64,000 bases of DNA, taken from the NCBI GenBank assembly GCA_039029315.1, contig JBCCGK010000035.1:1-64000 (forward strand), given 5' to 3'. Positions 1-8,806 of the stretch are shown piece after piece. The notes beneath the pieces are model-generated. The model was given only the letters and a program-made list of their open reading frames with translations, had not been told where the DNA came from and searched no databases. Made by a program: the position numbers and the translations under genes. This DNA is from JBCCCJ01 sp039029315 (GTDB lineage: Bacteria; Bacteroidota; Bacteroidia; J057). Each line of letters begins with the position of its first letter. Position 1 is the stretch's first letter.

Positions 1-1614
1 CAGATCTGGGCGAGCCGTTACATCGATGGTTTGGCAATTGAGGATCGACAGACAGCCATTTTCCTGCAACTGAAGACAGACATCTTTCTGACCAGGAGTG
101 GGCCACTGAACCTGATAGGGCCCTTGACCCCCACCCGAGAGTACTGTGCCACCACCAAAGGTCCAGGCATAGCTGGAGCTGGAGGGAGAATTGCCAGTAT
201 AGGTGATCTGGGCGATATCTCCTTCACATACGCTAGATGGAGTAGCAAAAGAAGCAGTAGGAATTTGACCAATATTGATCTGAATAGAAGTGGGAGAACT
301 GACACACCCATTTTCGATGACAGTCAAGCTGATCGTCTGTGTTCCGGGTGTATTCCAGGTGGCTTGATAAGGGCCAGGGCCAGAACCAAGCAAAATATCC
401 GGTGAACCAAAATCCCAGAGGTACGTTGCGAAAAGAGATGCATTGCCCGTATAGGTGATATTGGTTGCTTCTAGTTCACATACCTGAAGTGGGACATTGA
501 AATTCGAAGTAGGTTGTTGATTGACTGTAACGGTCACACTGCCATTGGCGGTACAACCTGTGGGGTCAGTTGCGACAACAGTATAAGTGGTGGTGGTTGC
601 TGGACTGACCTGTGGGGTAGGACTGGTCGATCCACCAGGAGTCCATACAAATGTATACCCAGGCTGAGAAGCAAAATTTGTAGTCAATAATGTTGATTGC
701 CCAGAGCAGATAACTGGTGGTGAGGCGGAGGCAACAGCTCCTTGTGGGCTGATGAAGGCATCAAAACTATTGAAAATGGCAACATTGCCGCAATTGTCAA
801 CGACGGTATCAACCAATGAAATGCTATACAAGCCGGCCATGGTAATGGGCGGGGTGGTTGAGATTTGGAATTGATCTTCAAAGCTTCCGCCTGCCGCACA
901 GACCGGTCCTGTAACTGAGGTTACAGTAAATGGTCCTCCAGGTCCTGTTACAGTAAAATCAGTGGGGTCTACAGAAGCACATACAACATTTTCTGAAAAC
1001 AAAAGATCAATATTCGAAGATCCACATGCGACAAACACTGTGTCTAGTGTTGGAGGCACATTGTCAAAAATCGTTGCTGTTGAGATAGACAGATCAAGTG
1101 TATAACCAGTTGTTGTGCCAGAAAAATTACTAACATTGATGACATAAGTTTCACCAGCGTTTACATTGATCACGGGTTCATTTTGACCTCCAGGAAGCCC
1201 ATTTGGACCCGTTACACCAGGAGCGCCTGAATAGTTACAGCTGACTTCTATTGCAGCATTGGTTGCAATATCGGCGCAGCTGTTATTTGTAAGATTATAC
1301 ACAGCCCAATCATAATCATCAAATGGATCAACTGGTGCAATGCTAAATCCAACTGTACCAGCAGTTTGGGTGGTGAAAATATACCAGGTATCATTTCTCT
1401 CCCCGGTTCCCAGACAAGAAATCACATTGTTGATTTCGTTGGGATTGTTGCCTTCTCCCTGATAAGAGTTGGGTTGGACATATACATTTTGACAAATGGG
1501 AAGAGCGTTGATACAATCTTGCTCAGGTTGCAGGGGTGGAAGCTGAGCAAAAAGAGACGAAATTCCTGTTCCAGTCAGAAAACAGAAAGCCAGCAGGCGG
1601 TAAACGTGTTTCAT
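1..1614 (-). CDS. Secreted PKD/Ig-like domain surface protein, C-terminus cut by window edge
   Basis: An open frame runs from an ATG at 1614 to the first base of the window without a stop, giving about 538 residues of a longer protein. It begins with a signal peptide (MKHVYRLLAFCFL, ending ...SLFAQ). Next comes a region with regular Cys residues of the kind found at the N-terminus of gliding-motility-associated surface proteins, where phrases such as NDTWYIFTTQTAGTVGF are typical. Two or more PKD-like domains follow, recognisable by YLWDFG and YAWTFGGG with GPYQATW / GPYQVQW strands. Proteins of this build in Bacteroidota usually end in a T9SS C-terminal domain, which would lie outside the window. 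Role is probably exported adhesin or surface scaffold; the substrate is unknown. Family type is fairly sure, exact function is not. Confidence 0.75.
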   Translation of the reverse strand, partial: MKHVYRLLAFCFLTGTGISSLFAQLPPLQPEQDCINALPICQNVYVQPNSYQGEGNNPNEINNVISCLGTGERNDTWYIFTTQTAGTVGFSIAPVDPFDDYDWAVYNLTNNSCADIATNAAIEVSCNYSGAPGVTGPNGLPGGQNEPVINVNAGETYVINVSNFSGTTTGYTLDLSISTATIFDNVPPTLDTVFVACGSSNIDLLFSENVVCASVDPTDFTVTGPGGPFTVTSVTGPVCAAGGSFEDQFQISTTPPITMAGLYSISLVDTVVDNCGNVAIFNSFDAFISPQGAVASASPPVICSGQSTLLTTNFASQPGYTFVWTPGGSTSPTPQVSPATTTTYTVVATDPTGCTANGSVTVTVNQQPTSNFNVPLQVCELEATNITYTGNASLFATYLWDFGSPDILLGSGPGPYQATWNTPGTQTISLTVIENGCVSSPTSIQINIGQIPTASFATPSSVCEGDIAQITYTGNSPSSSSYAWTFGGGTVLSGGGQGPYQVQWPTPGQKDVCLQLQENGCLSILNCQTIDVTARPDL

Positions 1615-1663
1615 GAGTAGGGGTAGATAGAAATCAGAATCAAATAAGCAAACAGTATCATGA

Positions 1664-2194
1664 TTATCGACGATGAAGGGTAGCACCACTGATCACGAGA
1701 GAACATTCATTGGAGAATCGATCAGCATATTTTGTTGGAATGATGATCTGAAAAGAATCCAGTGCCAACTCTGCTTCAAGGTCAAATTGAATGTTTTCTG
1801 CACCCATATCAATGGTCAGGCTAACGGTTTGTTCCGATACCTGATCGTTCCACATAATTTGAGCAGGAAGAGAGACTGTTTGTTGCCCGGATGAGAGAGA
1901 AGACAGATCAATACTGATTGTCAACAAAGGATTTGTAGGAGGGAGAAAAACCTCCTGAAACATGTCTTGATCAGCCTGTGAAGCCCCTAAGGGGATTGCA
2001 CCGGTTTTGGCCATCAGTACCAATGATTGAGATTCAGCCATGTATCTGCCTGTCATAGCAGGAGAGTCAAAACTAGAGGTTTGAGCTGATCCAGTAGAGG
2101 AGAAAGTGGCCTGATTAGGACCTGAATACATCTGAGAGAAAACAGATCCGGCAAGGAAGGTTAGCCAACCAAGGAGAAGAACAATTTTGTACAT
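1664..2194 (-). CDS. Secreted protein of unknown function
   Basis: The frame opens at 2221, but the ATG at 2194 starts a clean signal peptide (MYKIVLLLGWLTFLAGSVFSQ), so I take that start; the mature protein is about 155 residues. It is Ser/Thr-rich after the signal peptide and then has an apparently all-beta C-terminal half with alternating hydrophobics (TISIDLSSLSSGQQTVSLP). It has no cysteine motif, no catalytic signature and no sorting domain that I recognise. It lies 43 bp downstream of rny on the same strand and could be the last gene of that transcript, although its content suggests an unrelated envelope role. Confidence 0.6.
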   Translation of the reverse strand: MYKIVLLLGWLTFLAGSVFSQMYSGPNQATFSSTGSAQTSSFDSPAMTGRYMAESQSLVLMAKTGAIPLGASQADQDMFQEVFLPPTNPLLTISIDLSSLSSGQQTVSLPAQIMWNDQVSEQTVSLTIDMGAENIQFDLEAELALDSFQIIIPTKYADRFSNECSLVISGATLHRR

Positions 2195-2237
2195 ATTGAA
2201 CAGGTTTAGTTGCTTTTCCAATACAAACGAAAGAAAA

Positions 2238-3824
2238 CTATTTTGCGTAGGCTATTGCTCGTTTTTCTCGGATCACGGTGACCTTAATATGGCCAGGATA
2301 CTGCATATCTTTCATGATCTTTTGAGAAATATCGATCGCCAGTTGATCAGAATCCTGATCACTGACTTTTTCACTTTCTACAATCACTCTCAATTCACGG
2401 CCTGCTTGAATCGCATAAGTCTTCATGACGCCGGGGTAGGAGAGAGCCAAATCTTCGAGGTCCTTGAGACGTTGGATATAGCTTTCGACAATTTCCCTTC
2501 TGGCACCGGGGCGAGATCCGCTGATGGCATCACAGGCTTGTATGATGGGCGAAATCAATGATGTCATTTCTATTTCATCGTGGTGGGCACCGATTGCATT
2601 ACATATTTCCGCATTCTCTCCATACTTCTTGGCGATCTCCATTCCCAGCAAGGCATGTGGAAGATCTGAATGCTCTTCAGCTACTTTTCCAATGTCATGC
2701 AACAAGCCAGCTCTTTTTGATTTTTTGACATCAAGTCCAAGCTCTGCTGCCATGATTGCACAGAGATTGGCTACCTCTCTGGAGTGCTTGAGAAGGTTTT
2801 GTCCATAGGAGGAGCGGTACTTCATTCGACCAATGAGGCGGATCATTTCTGGCCGTAATCCATGAATCCCCAAATCAATGACTGTCCTTTCACCTGTCTC
2901 GATGATCTCTTCATTGACCTTTTTGGAGGTCTTTTTGACGACTTCTTCGATTCTGGCTGGATGTATTCTTCCGTCAGTTACCAATTGATGAAGACTCAGG
3001 CGGGCAATCTCGCGCCTCACAGGATCAAACCCTGATAGAATGATGGCTTCCGGTGTGTCATCTACGATGATTTCAATTCCGGTAACCATTTCAAGTGCTC
3101 TGATGTTTCGACCTTCTCTCCCAATGATTCGTCCTTTGATTTCGTCATTTTCGAGTGGGAAGACTGTTACAGTATTTTCTATTGCTTGTTCCGCAGCCGT
3201 ACGCTGAATGGTTTCGATGATGATCTTTTTCGCAGCTTTACCAGCGGTCAATCTTGCATCTTCAATAATTTCCTTGATGTATCCGGAAGCTTCTGTTTTG
3301 GCTTCTTCCTGGAGTTCTTCAACCATCTTGGCTTTGGCATCCTCTGCTGACAAGCCTGCAATCTTTTCCAGATCCTTCACCTGACGTTGACGAAGTTGTT
3401 CGACTTCCTCTTTCTTTCTATTGACAATGTCCAATTGCTTGGCCAGATTTTCTTTCAGCGCATCAATTTGCCCTTGTTGGGACTTAAGTTTTTGCGTATC
3501 CTTCTTCACTCTATCATGCTGCTGATTGATTTGCTGCTCCCTTTGCTTGATTTTGTTCTGGAAGGAATTGAGTTTTTCATTTTTTCGTTTGGCCTCTTGC
3601 TCAAATTTTTCCTTCCGTTTCATGTAAATTTCCTGGCCCTCACTTATTTTTTTCTGCTTGATGTTTTTGCCTTCCAATTCAGCCTTCTGAAGCACACTTT
3701 CTGCTTTGACCTTGGCTGTCTCAATCATTTTTGAGTTGGCGGAGGTGAGGACAAATCGATTAATAATATATCCGAGAATGATTCCTGCAATCAATCCAAT
3801 GGTAATTCCTATGACATATTCCAT
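2238..3824 (-). CDS. rny: Ribonuclease Y
   Basis: 528 residues, the usual RNase Y length. RNase Y is a membrane-anchored endoribonuclease that starts mRNA turnover. Seen in order: one N-terminal membrane helix (residues 3-23), a long charged coiled coil (about 30-190), a KH RNA-binding domain (about 215-275, with the loop [15 protein letters not shown]), and an HD metal-dependent phosphohydrolase domain with LLHDIGK and the downstream IGAHHDE. It is the downstream partner of zapA (58-bp gap) in the pheT - coiled coil - zapA - rny order that is common in Bacteroidota, so it is probably cotranscribed with them. Nothing is missing from the catalytic set. Confidence 0.97.
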   Translation of the reverse strand: MEYVIGITIGLIAGIILGYIINRFVLTSANSKMIETAKVKAESVLQKAELEGKNIKQKKISEGQEIYMKRKEKFEQEAKRKNEKLNSFQNKIKQREQQINQQHDRVKKDTQKLKSQQGQIDALKENLAKQLDIVNRKKEEVEQLRQRQVKDLEKIAGLSAEDAKAKMVEELQEEAKTEASGYIKEIIEDARLTAGKAAKKIIIETIQRTAAEQAIENTVTVFPLENDEIKGRIIGREGRNIRALEMVTGIEIIVDDTPEAIILSGFDPVRREIARLSLHQLVTDGRIHPARIEEVVKKTSKKVNEEIIETGERTVIDLGIHGLRPEMIRLIGRMKYRSSYGQNLLKHSREVANLCAIMAAELGLDVKKSKRAGLLHDIGKVAEEHSDLPHALLGMEIAKKYGENAEICNAIGAHHDEIEMTSLISPIIQACDAISGSRPGARREIVESYIQRLKDLEDLALSYPGVMKTYAIQAGRELRVIVESEKVSDQDSDQLAIDISQKIMKDMQYPGHIKVTVIREKRAIAYAK

Positions 3825-3882
3825 GATATGGTGTGTTAAATTGGGTGAAACAAAACTCTCAAAAAGGACACACCAATAGGAT

Positions 3883-4185
3883 TCAGCTCTCTTCGCTTAG
3901 CTGAAGAGTTGCATCGAGTTTCTGTTCGAGATGGGACAATTGTTGGAGGAAGGTATCGACCTGTGAACGAGCTTTTGCCTTGTGTGCAAGATACTCAGTC
4001 ATGATGTCCAAACAGCACATAATCGCAATATCCAGGTCGTCCTGTGTTTTATATTGAGCCTTAAAGGCCTTTATTTTTGAATTTATGGACTGCGCCGCTT
4101 CCTGAATTACGGCTTTTTCCTCCTGGTCCACTCTCGCTGGAAACTGACGGCCAAAAACATTGATGGTTATGGAATGTTTCTCCAC
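3883..4185 (-). CDS. zapA: Cell division protein ZapA
   Basis: 100 residues. ZapA binds FtsZ and bundles protofilaments at the division ring. The N-terminal globular part ([14 protein letters not shown]) and the following helix with Q/E-rich heptads match the family. The C-terminal third is a coiled coil used for tetramerisation ([15 protein letters not shown]). It lies 26 bp downstream of a small coiled-coil gene and 58 bp upstream of rny, which is the expected context. The only ATG that gives the complete first strand is at 4185. Confidence 0.93.
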   Translation of the reverse strand: MEKHSITINVFGRQFPARVDQEEKAVIQEAAQSINSKIKAFKAQYKTQDDLDIAIMCCLDIMTEYLAHKAKARSQVDTFLQQLSHLEQKLDATLQLSEES

Positions 4186-4211
4186 TTGGTGTTCCTTAAT
4201 GCCAGTTCACG

Positions 4212-4499
4212 CTAATCTCCAAAGTTCTTTAAACAAATATCTATTTCCTTCAAGTATAAATCTATTTTTTCATGTACAGTCGCCAAATCGGCATGTTGAG
4301 GGAGACTTTTGACCAATTTGATCGCCTCATACTTTTCTTCGGTCGTCTTTTGTTCTTCTTGTAAGCCCCTCACCTCTTTTTCGAGTTCTTGCACTCGCTT
4401 GTTCAATTGCTGATTTTCTTTTCTCAAGTGAAGAATCACTCGCTCTAATTTGGTCAGCTTTCGGCCAATCTCCTGCAATTTGGGAAGTAAATTCACCAT
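4212..4499 (-). CDS. Small coiled-coil protein between pheT and zapA
   Basis: 95 residues that are almost entirely coiled coil: residues 10-60 show continuous leucine/isoleucine heptads (LTKLERVILHLRKENQQLNK and onward), and there are no cysteines and no membrane segment. A short coiled-coil gene in exactly this place is usual in Bacteroidota. By size and position it may be a division-associated ZapB-like partner of ZapA, but sequence alone does not prove that. It sits 26 bp upstream of zapA, so the two are likely cotranscribed. The gap to pheT is 106 bp and holds no gene that I can see. Confidence 0.8.
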   Translation of the reverse strand: MVNLLPKLQEIGRKLTKLERVILHLRKENQQLNKRVQELEKEVRGLQEEQKTTEEKYEAIKLVKSLPQHADLATVHEKIDLYLKEIDICLKNFGD

Positions 4500-4605
4500 C
4501 TTTTTTGCGCTCGAATCACCAAATTACCCTTTTTTTTCTTACGAATCAAAGAACGCTTTGGAATTCGTCCAAAACTTCAAGCAAGAAGGGGCAATGGATT
4601 CGCAA

Positions 4606-7008
4606 TTAGCTTCTTATCTTCGCTCCAAGTTGGTTCTCCAAGAGCTGATAGACCCGCTCTGTGATTTTCTGAACAGCCTTATCAGCCAGCGTCTTTTTGT
4701 CATCGCGAAACTCGATGCTGATCAGGTAACTTTTGTGGCCTTTTTCTATGCCTTTGCCTTTATAGACATCGTGTAGTTCTACAGATCTGATCAGGCCAGG
4801 ATTGGCTTTGCTCACCAGTTGATTGATCTCTGCAAAACTAATGCGATCTTCCAGGACCATGCTGATATCTCGGCGAATACTCGGATATTGTGGAATGGGG
4901 TGGAAGGAGGGAGACGAGGAGAAATATATCTGTGTCAACTGATCCCAATCGATCAGGAGGAAGAAGGCTTCCTGTTTCAAATCATACTGTTGGCTCAATT
5001 GGGTGGCAACACTCCCATAGCGAAGCAAGACTTTGCCACGGACCAGCATTTCCAGGCCATAGTTGAATTCCGGATGGCTACATTCTCTGAGTTGTCCTTG
5101 TATCCCAAACCAATGTTGCAAGCGCTCCACTTCTCGTTTGAGCGTAGTCAGTCCATGGGCGGGAGGCTTCTGATCCCAATGCACGGGATGTTGCTGTCCC
5201 ATCAAGCTGATTGCCAGGTAGGAATTCTCCTGATATGCTTCTCCTTTTTGCCGATAGGTTTTGCCAAATTCATAAATGGCAAGATTCTCATTCTGTCGGT
5301 TCTGATTAAACCTCAAGGTCTCTAGTGCTCCAGGAAGCATGGATTGTCGCAGCACCCCCAATTCCTCACTCAAGGGATTGACGATAGGAACAGCATGTTT
5401 GTCTCCCCATGAAGTTGCCACCAGAGAGTTGGTTAAAATCTCATAAAATCCATTTGCGGAGAGATAATTTGCATAGGTCTCCTTGAGACGATGAACATTC
5501 TTGTATTGCTTGAAACTCAGAGTTCCATGTAGATGATTCGGAATCTCCACATTGTTGTAACCATACACACGAAGGATATCTTCAATTACATCAATTTCGC
5601 GCTGTACATCTACGCGATATGGGGGAACTTTCAAGGCCAGTAGATCTTGATCTGCTTCCTCTTCAACTTCTATTTCGAGGGCTTGCAAAATCTCGATGAT
5701 TTCTGCTCTGCTGATTGCCTTCCCAATGATTCTTTGTGTCTTGGCCACAGAGAGAGAGAGTTCGAAGGGAGGAAAAGCATCTACAGTTTGTAGATCTTCC
5801 ACAACGGAAGCTTCTCCTCCTGCAATCTCCACCATCAGGCTGGCTGCCCTCAAGGTTGTCGTCATGGTCATATGCGGATCTGCCCCTCTTTCGTATCGAA
5901 AAGAGGAATCTGTACTCAATCCCAATCGCTTGGCCGTCTTGCGAACAGATCCGGCGTCAAAGTATGCACATTCGAGAAAGACATTTTTGGTGGATTCCGT
6001 TACCCCGGAATTGATCCCCCCCATCGTGCCAGCTATACAGAGTGGCTGTTCCTTGTCGCATATCATCAGATCCGTATGCGGAATAATGGTTCGTTCGATT
6101 TCATCCAGGGTAATGAATGGCGTTTCCTGATCCAGGGTCTTCACGATGATCTCCTGCCCGTTTAGTTTGTCTGCATCAAAGGCATGCATGGGCTGTCCCA
6201 ACTCATGCAGGACATAGTTGGTGATATCTACGATGTTGTTGATCGGACGTAGGCCAATAGAGATCAGGCGTTTTTTCAACCAATCAGGACTATCAGTTAC
6301 AGTTACACCCTTGATATACACAGAGGTGTAACGCTTGCAACGGTCTTTGTCCAGAATAGAAACCGGGATCGGGTTAGGAGTCTGTAAATCTTTCGGGTCT
6401 AGAGAGATCGCCGGAAGTTTGGGCTTGGTCCTGAGCAGAGCAGCCAAATCTCTTGCCGCCCCATAATGGGAGGCGCCATCAATCCGATTTGGGGTCAGGT
6501 CAATTTCCAGAATGTAGTCTTGTTCTATTGGAAGGGCATCGATCGCAGGGCTTCCCAATGGCAAGCCATCTTCCAGGACAATGATTCCATCATGATCTGG
6601 GCCGATTCCCAACTCATCTTCTGCGCATATCATGCCCATTGATACCTCCCCACGAATCTTCCCTTTTTTGATTTTGAGCGGTTTTTCTGCACCAAGTGGA
6701 TGTAAGACTGAGCCAACAGTTGCCACAGGAACAGTTTGACCTGCTGCAACATTCGGGGCCCCACAGACGATATTCAACAACTCTTCTGCTCCAACGTCTA
6801 CCTTGCATACGCGCAGCCTGTCAGCATTTGGATGTTGGATGGCGGATTCCACTTTTCCAACAACGACTCCTTCCAGATTTCCAGGAACGCCACCAACAGT
6901 TTCGACAGTTCCGATTTCCAACCCCAGCATGGTCAGGGCATCTGCCAGCTCATGTGGGCTGTACTCAAAATCTATGTACTCCTTTAGCCAGTTATATGAA
7001 ATTTTCAT
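4606..7008 (-). CDS. pheT: Phenylalanine--tRNA ligase beta subunit
   Basis: 800 residues, normal length. It is the beta subunit of the alpha2beta2 enzyme that charges tRNA-Phe in the cytoplasm. Domains visible: N-terminal helix and EMAP/OB-fold tRNA-binding part (residues 40-150, VVGKVESAIQHPNADRLRVC), B3/B4 editing domain (about 200-400), B5 domain, and the C-terminal ferredoxin-fold anticodon-binding domain beginning near YPSIRRDISMVLEDRISF. The alpha subunit gene is not in the window. A perfect -7 box (TACCTTTG, 7014-7021) lies 5 bases before the start codon, so the message may be leaderless. pheT probably heads the transcript that continues into zapA and rny. Confidence 0.97.
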   Translation of the reverse strand: MKISYNWLKEYIDFEYSPHELADALTMLGLEIGTVETVGGVPGNLEGVVVGKVESAIQHPNADRLRVCKVDVGAEELLNIVCGAPNVAAGQTVPVATVGSVLHPLGAEKPLKIKKGKIRGEVSMGMICAEDELGIGPDHDGIIVLEDGLPLGSPAIDALPIEQDYILEIDLTPNRIDGASHYGAARDLAALLRTKPKLPAISLDPKDLQTPNPIPVSILDKDRCKRYTSVYIKGVTVTDSPDWLKKRLISIGLRPINNIVDITNYVLHELGQPMHAFDADKLNGQEIIVKTLDQETPFITLDEIERTIIPHTDLMICDKEQPLCIAGTMGGINSGVTESTKNVFLECAYFDAGSVRKTAKRLGLSTDSSFRYERGADPHMTMTTTLRAASLMVEIAGGEASVVEDLQTVDAFPPFELSLSVAKTQRIIGKAISRAEIIEILQALEIEVEEEADQDLLALKVPPYRVDVQREIDVIEDILRVYGYNNVEIPNHLHGTLSFKQYKNVHRLKETYANYLSANGFYEILTNSLVATSWGDKHAVPIVNPLSEELGVLRQSMLPGALETLRFNQNRQNENLAIYEFGKTYRQKGEAYQENSYLAISLMGQQHPVHWDQKPPAHGLTTLKREVERLQHWFGIQGQLRECSHPEFNYGLEMLVRGKVLLRYGSVATQLSQQYDLKQEAFFLLIDWDQLTQIYFSSSPSFHPIPQYPSIRRDISMVLEDRISFAEINQLVSKANPGLIRSVELHDVYKGKGIEKGHKSYLISIEFRDDKKTLADKAVQKITERVYQLLENQLGAKIRS

Positions 7009-7013
7009 TCCGG

Positions 7014-7021
7014 CAAAGGTA
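7014..7021 (-). promoter_or_regulatory. Bacteroidota -7 promoter box of pheT
   Basis: Read on the minus strand this is TACCTTTG, a perfect match to TAnnTTTG, followed by only five bases (CCGGA) and the ATG of pheT. Transcription would start on or within a base or two of the start codon. No good -33 TTTG is seen at the usual distance, so the call rests on the -7 box and its position. Confidence 0.6.
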
Positions 7022-7038
7022 GAAAAAAGGTCGCTTTA

Positions 7039-7806
7039 TTAAAATGCAAGCTCTATCTGATAATTGATTCCTTGATGCCAAATTCTTTGTTCCGAAATTG
7101 TTGGTTCTCTGCCAAAAGGATCAGGCCATTCTCTTCGAAGATAAGCGCGTTGAAATTTGTAACTCACCAACAACCACCATTCCAGGCGTTTGGTCGTATG
7201 AATGGCGAGGCCTCCGCCCAACTGCCCAGCTAGACTTGGTCGAAAGGCAGTCGTATTGAACTGTGTGGAGATGCCGAAGACCCCTGTTCCTGCTTCTGCC
7301 ATATATGCGAGGGCGAATTTTTTTTGTGCCTGTTGGCCTTTTAAGAAAACATAGGCAGGGATGACAAGCCCGGAGGAATACATATGGATACCCGTGCTGC
7401 CCCCAACTTCCAATTGCGGCTTGAATCGATATCCGATTCTGAGGCTGAGTGCAGGATCTAGTCGCCAGTTCCAGGTACTTCCATGACTCAAAAACTGAAA
7501 TCCGATTCCATAAGTGACTCCCTGTTGGCGGAAGAAAGGACGACGGAATCGTTTATTTCTTTGCCGGATGATTTCGCGATAGATGCTGGGTTCCTGGGTT
7601 ATGATTTCTATGTCTGATTGTTCATATACAAGTATACTTCCTCCCAGGAGGACAATCTTTACTGTTCCGCGAACCTCTTGTTCTACGATTTCTCCTCGAA
7701 TGACAGATCCATTTTTCAAATAGATTACATCCTCATATCCTGCCTTTTGTGCGAAGAGGGGACCAATAATGAAGAGACTAACAAAGAAAATCAGCCAAAT
7801 TCTCAT
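7039..7806 (-). CDS. Outer-membrane beta-barrel-like protein, paralog A
   Basis: Start taken at 7806, where MRIWLIFFVSLFIIGPLFAQ forms a signal peptide; the longer frame would overlap the upstream gene. 255 residues. After the signal comes DVIYLKNGSVIRGEIVEQ, a module very common at the N-terminus of Bacteroidota envelope proteins. The remainder has alternating aromatic/small-residue strands (WNWRLDPALSLRIGYRF, LEWWLLVSYKFQRAYL), as expected for a membrane barrel. It follows its paralog with a 10-bp gap and ends 30 bp before pheT. Function is unknown. Confidence 0.7.
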   Translation of the reverse strand: MRIWLIFFVSLFIIGPLFAQKAGYEDVIYLKNGSVIRGEIVEQEVRGTVKIVLLGGSILVYEQSDIEIITQEPSIYREIIRQRNKRFRRPFFRQQGVTYGIGFQFLSHGSTWNWRLDPALSLRIGYRFKPQLEVGGSTGIHMYSSGLVIPAYVFLKGQQAQKKFALAYMAEAGTGVFGISTQFNTTAFRPSLAGQLGGGLAIHTTKRLEWWLLVSYKFQRAYLRREWPDPFGREPTISEQRIWHQGINYQIELAF

Positions 7807-7816
7807 GAATATATGT

Positions 7817-8620
7817 TTATAATCCAACCGACAGTGCAACCACAATCCGCTGATTCAGGCGTGTGCCAGAAATCAGGACAGGATCAGGTTGAATCCATTG
7901 GCCGCCTGGTGAGGTACGGCCGGGAGGCCAGTCTTGAAATTCTTCATAACTTTTTTGAATTCTGTATCCCATGGTCAGTGTCCACCAAAAGGGTGTACGG
8001 GTATGAAAGCTGAAGCCAGCTCCAATCTGACCCATCGGCCCGCCCTGGAAGACATCATGTGTCCACCTGGAGCCAATGGCAAACCCATAGCCGACATTGG
8101 CAAAAAAATGTGGACTACCCGCTTGTTTGGCCAGATTGCCTTGGATATCCAACATGATTGGCGTGATGGTCCCCCCCTCATAACCGTGGAAGCCTGTTCC
8201 AATTCCTACTTTCAGAAGGCGGTGAAAACTGTATCCTGCCTTAACAGAGAGCGCAGAACTTGCCTGCCCTCCCCACTTTCCCTGATAGAATCCAATATCA
8301 GCGACTAATTGGTAGTACATGCCGGAATCTGAGTATTGGATGGGACGATACTCATCTTTTAATATAACTCTGGTATAGGTATATAATGCAGGCTCCAATT
8401 TGATCTCCAAAATATCGGCTTGTGCCAATGTGAAGATTTGCCCACCCAATACCTGTATCCTGACATACGCTCCAATGTTTTGTTCTAGGATTTTGCCTCT
8501 GATGATACTCCCGTTTTTGAGATAGACGACTTCCTCGGTTTTGTTCTGTTGGGCAAAACAAAGTCCAGTTCCCAGAAATGCGAACAGAAACAGGATCAGT
8601 AAATTCTGATGAATATTCAT
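7817..8620 (-). CDS. Outer-membrane beta-barrel-like protein, paralog B
   Basis: Start taken at 8620, which gives the signal peptide MNIHQNLLILFLFAFLGTGLCFAQ; 267 residues. It has the same layout as the next gene downstream: EVVYLKNGSIIRGKILEQ followed by barrel-like strands (ALSVKAGYSFHRLLKVGIGT, FWWTLTMGYRIQKSYEEF). The two are diverged tandem duplicates and are probably cotranscribed (10-bp gap). A weak -7 box (TACCTTGC, 8664-8671) lies upstream. Function is unknown; membership in the general group of Bacteroidota envelope proteins with this N-terminal module is clear. Confidence 0.7.
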   Translation of the reverse strand: MNIHQNLLILFLFAFLGTGLCFAQQNKTEEVVYLKNGSIIRGKILEQNIGAYVRIQVLGGQIFTLAQADILEIKLEPALYTYTRVILKDEYRPIQYSDSGMYYQLVADIGFYQGKWGGQASSALSVKAGYSFHRLLKVGIGTGFHGYEGGTITPIMLDIQGNLAKQAGSPHFFANVGYGFAIGSRWTHDVFQGGPMGQIGAGFSFHTRTPFWWTLTMGYRIQKSYEEFQDWPPGRTSPGGQWIQPDPVLISGTRLNQRIVVALSVGL

Positions 8621-8663
8621 AACCTCATGCTTGAACCAAACAACGCAATCGAAGACCTTCGAG

Positions 8664-8671
8664 GCAAGGTA
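8664..8671 (-). promoter_or_regulatory. Possible -7 promoter box of the outer-membrane pair
   Basis: Minus-strand TACCTTGC, seven of eight bases fitting the TAnnTTTG pattern apart from the swapped last two. It stands 43 bases before the chosen start at 8620, inside the 186-bp divergent gap to the LVIVD gene. No clear -33 box. Confidence 0.3.
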
Positions 8672-8806
8672 CATAATTTTGCATGCTTATATTCCCAGCA
8701 ATTGTTTAACTTGAGACGTCTTGGGGATAGAATACGCTGGTAATTAGTCGAAAGAATATCAGTCGAAAATTCTCTTCATTTACGTACCATCTAATCAAGC
8801 TCTCTT

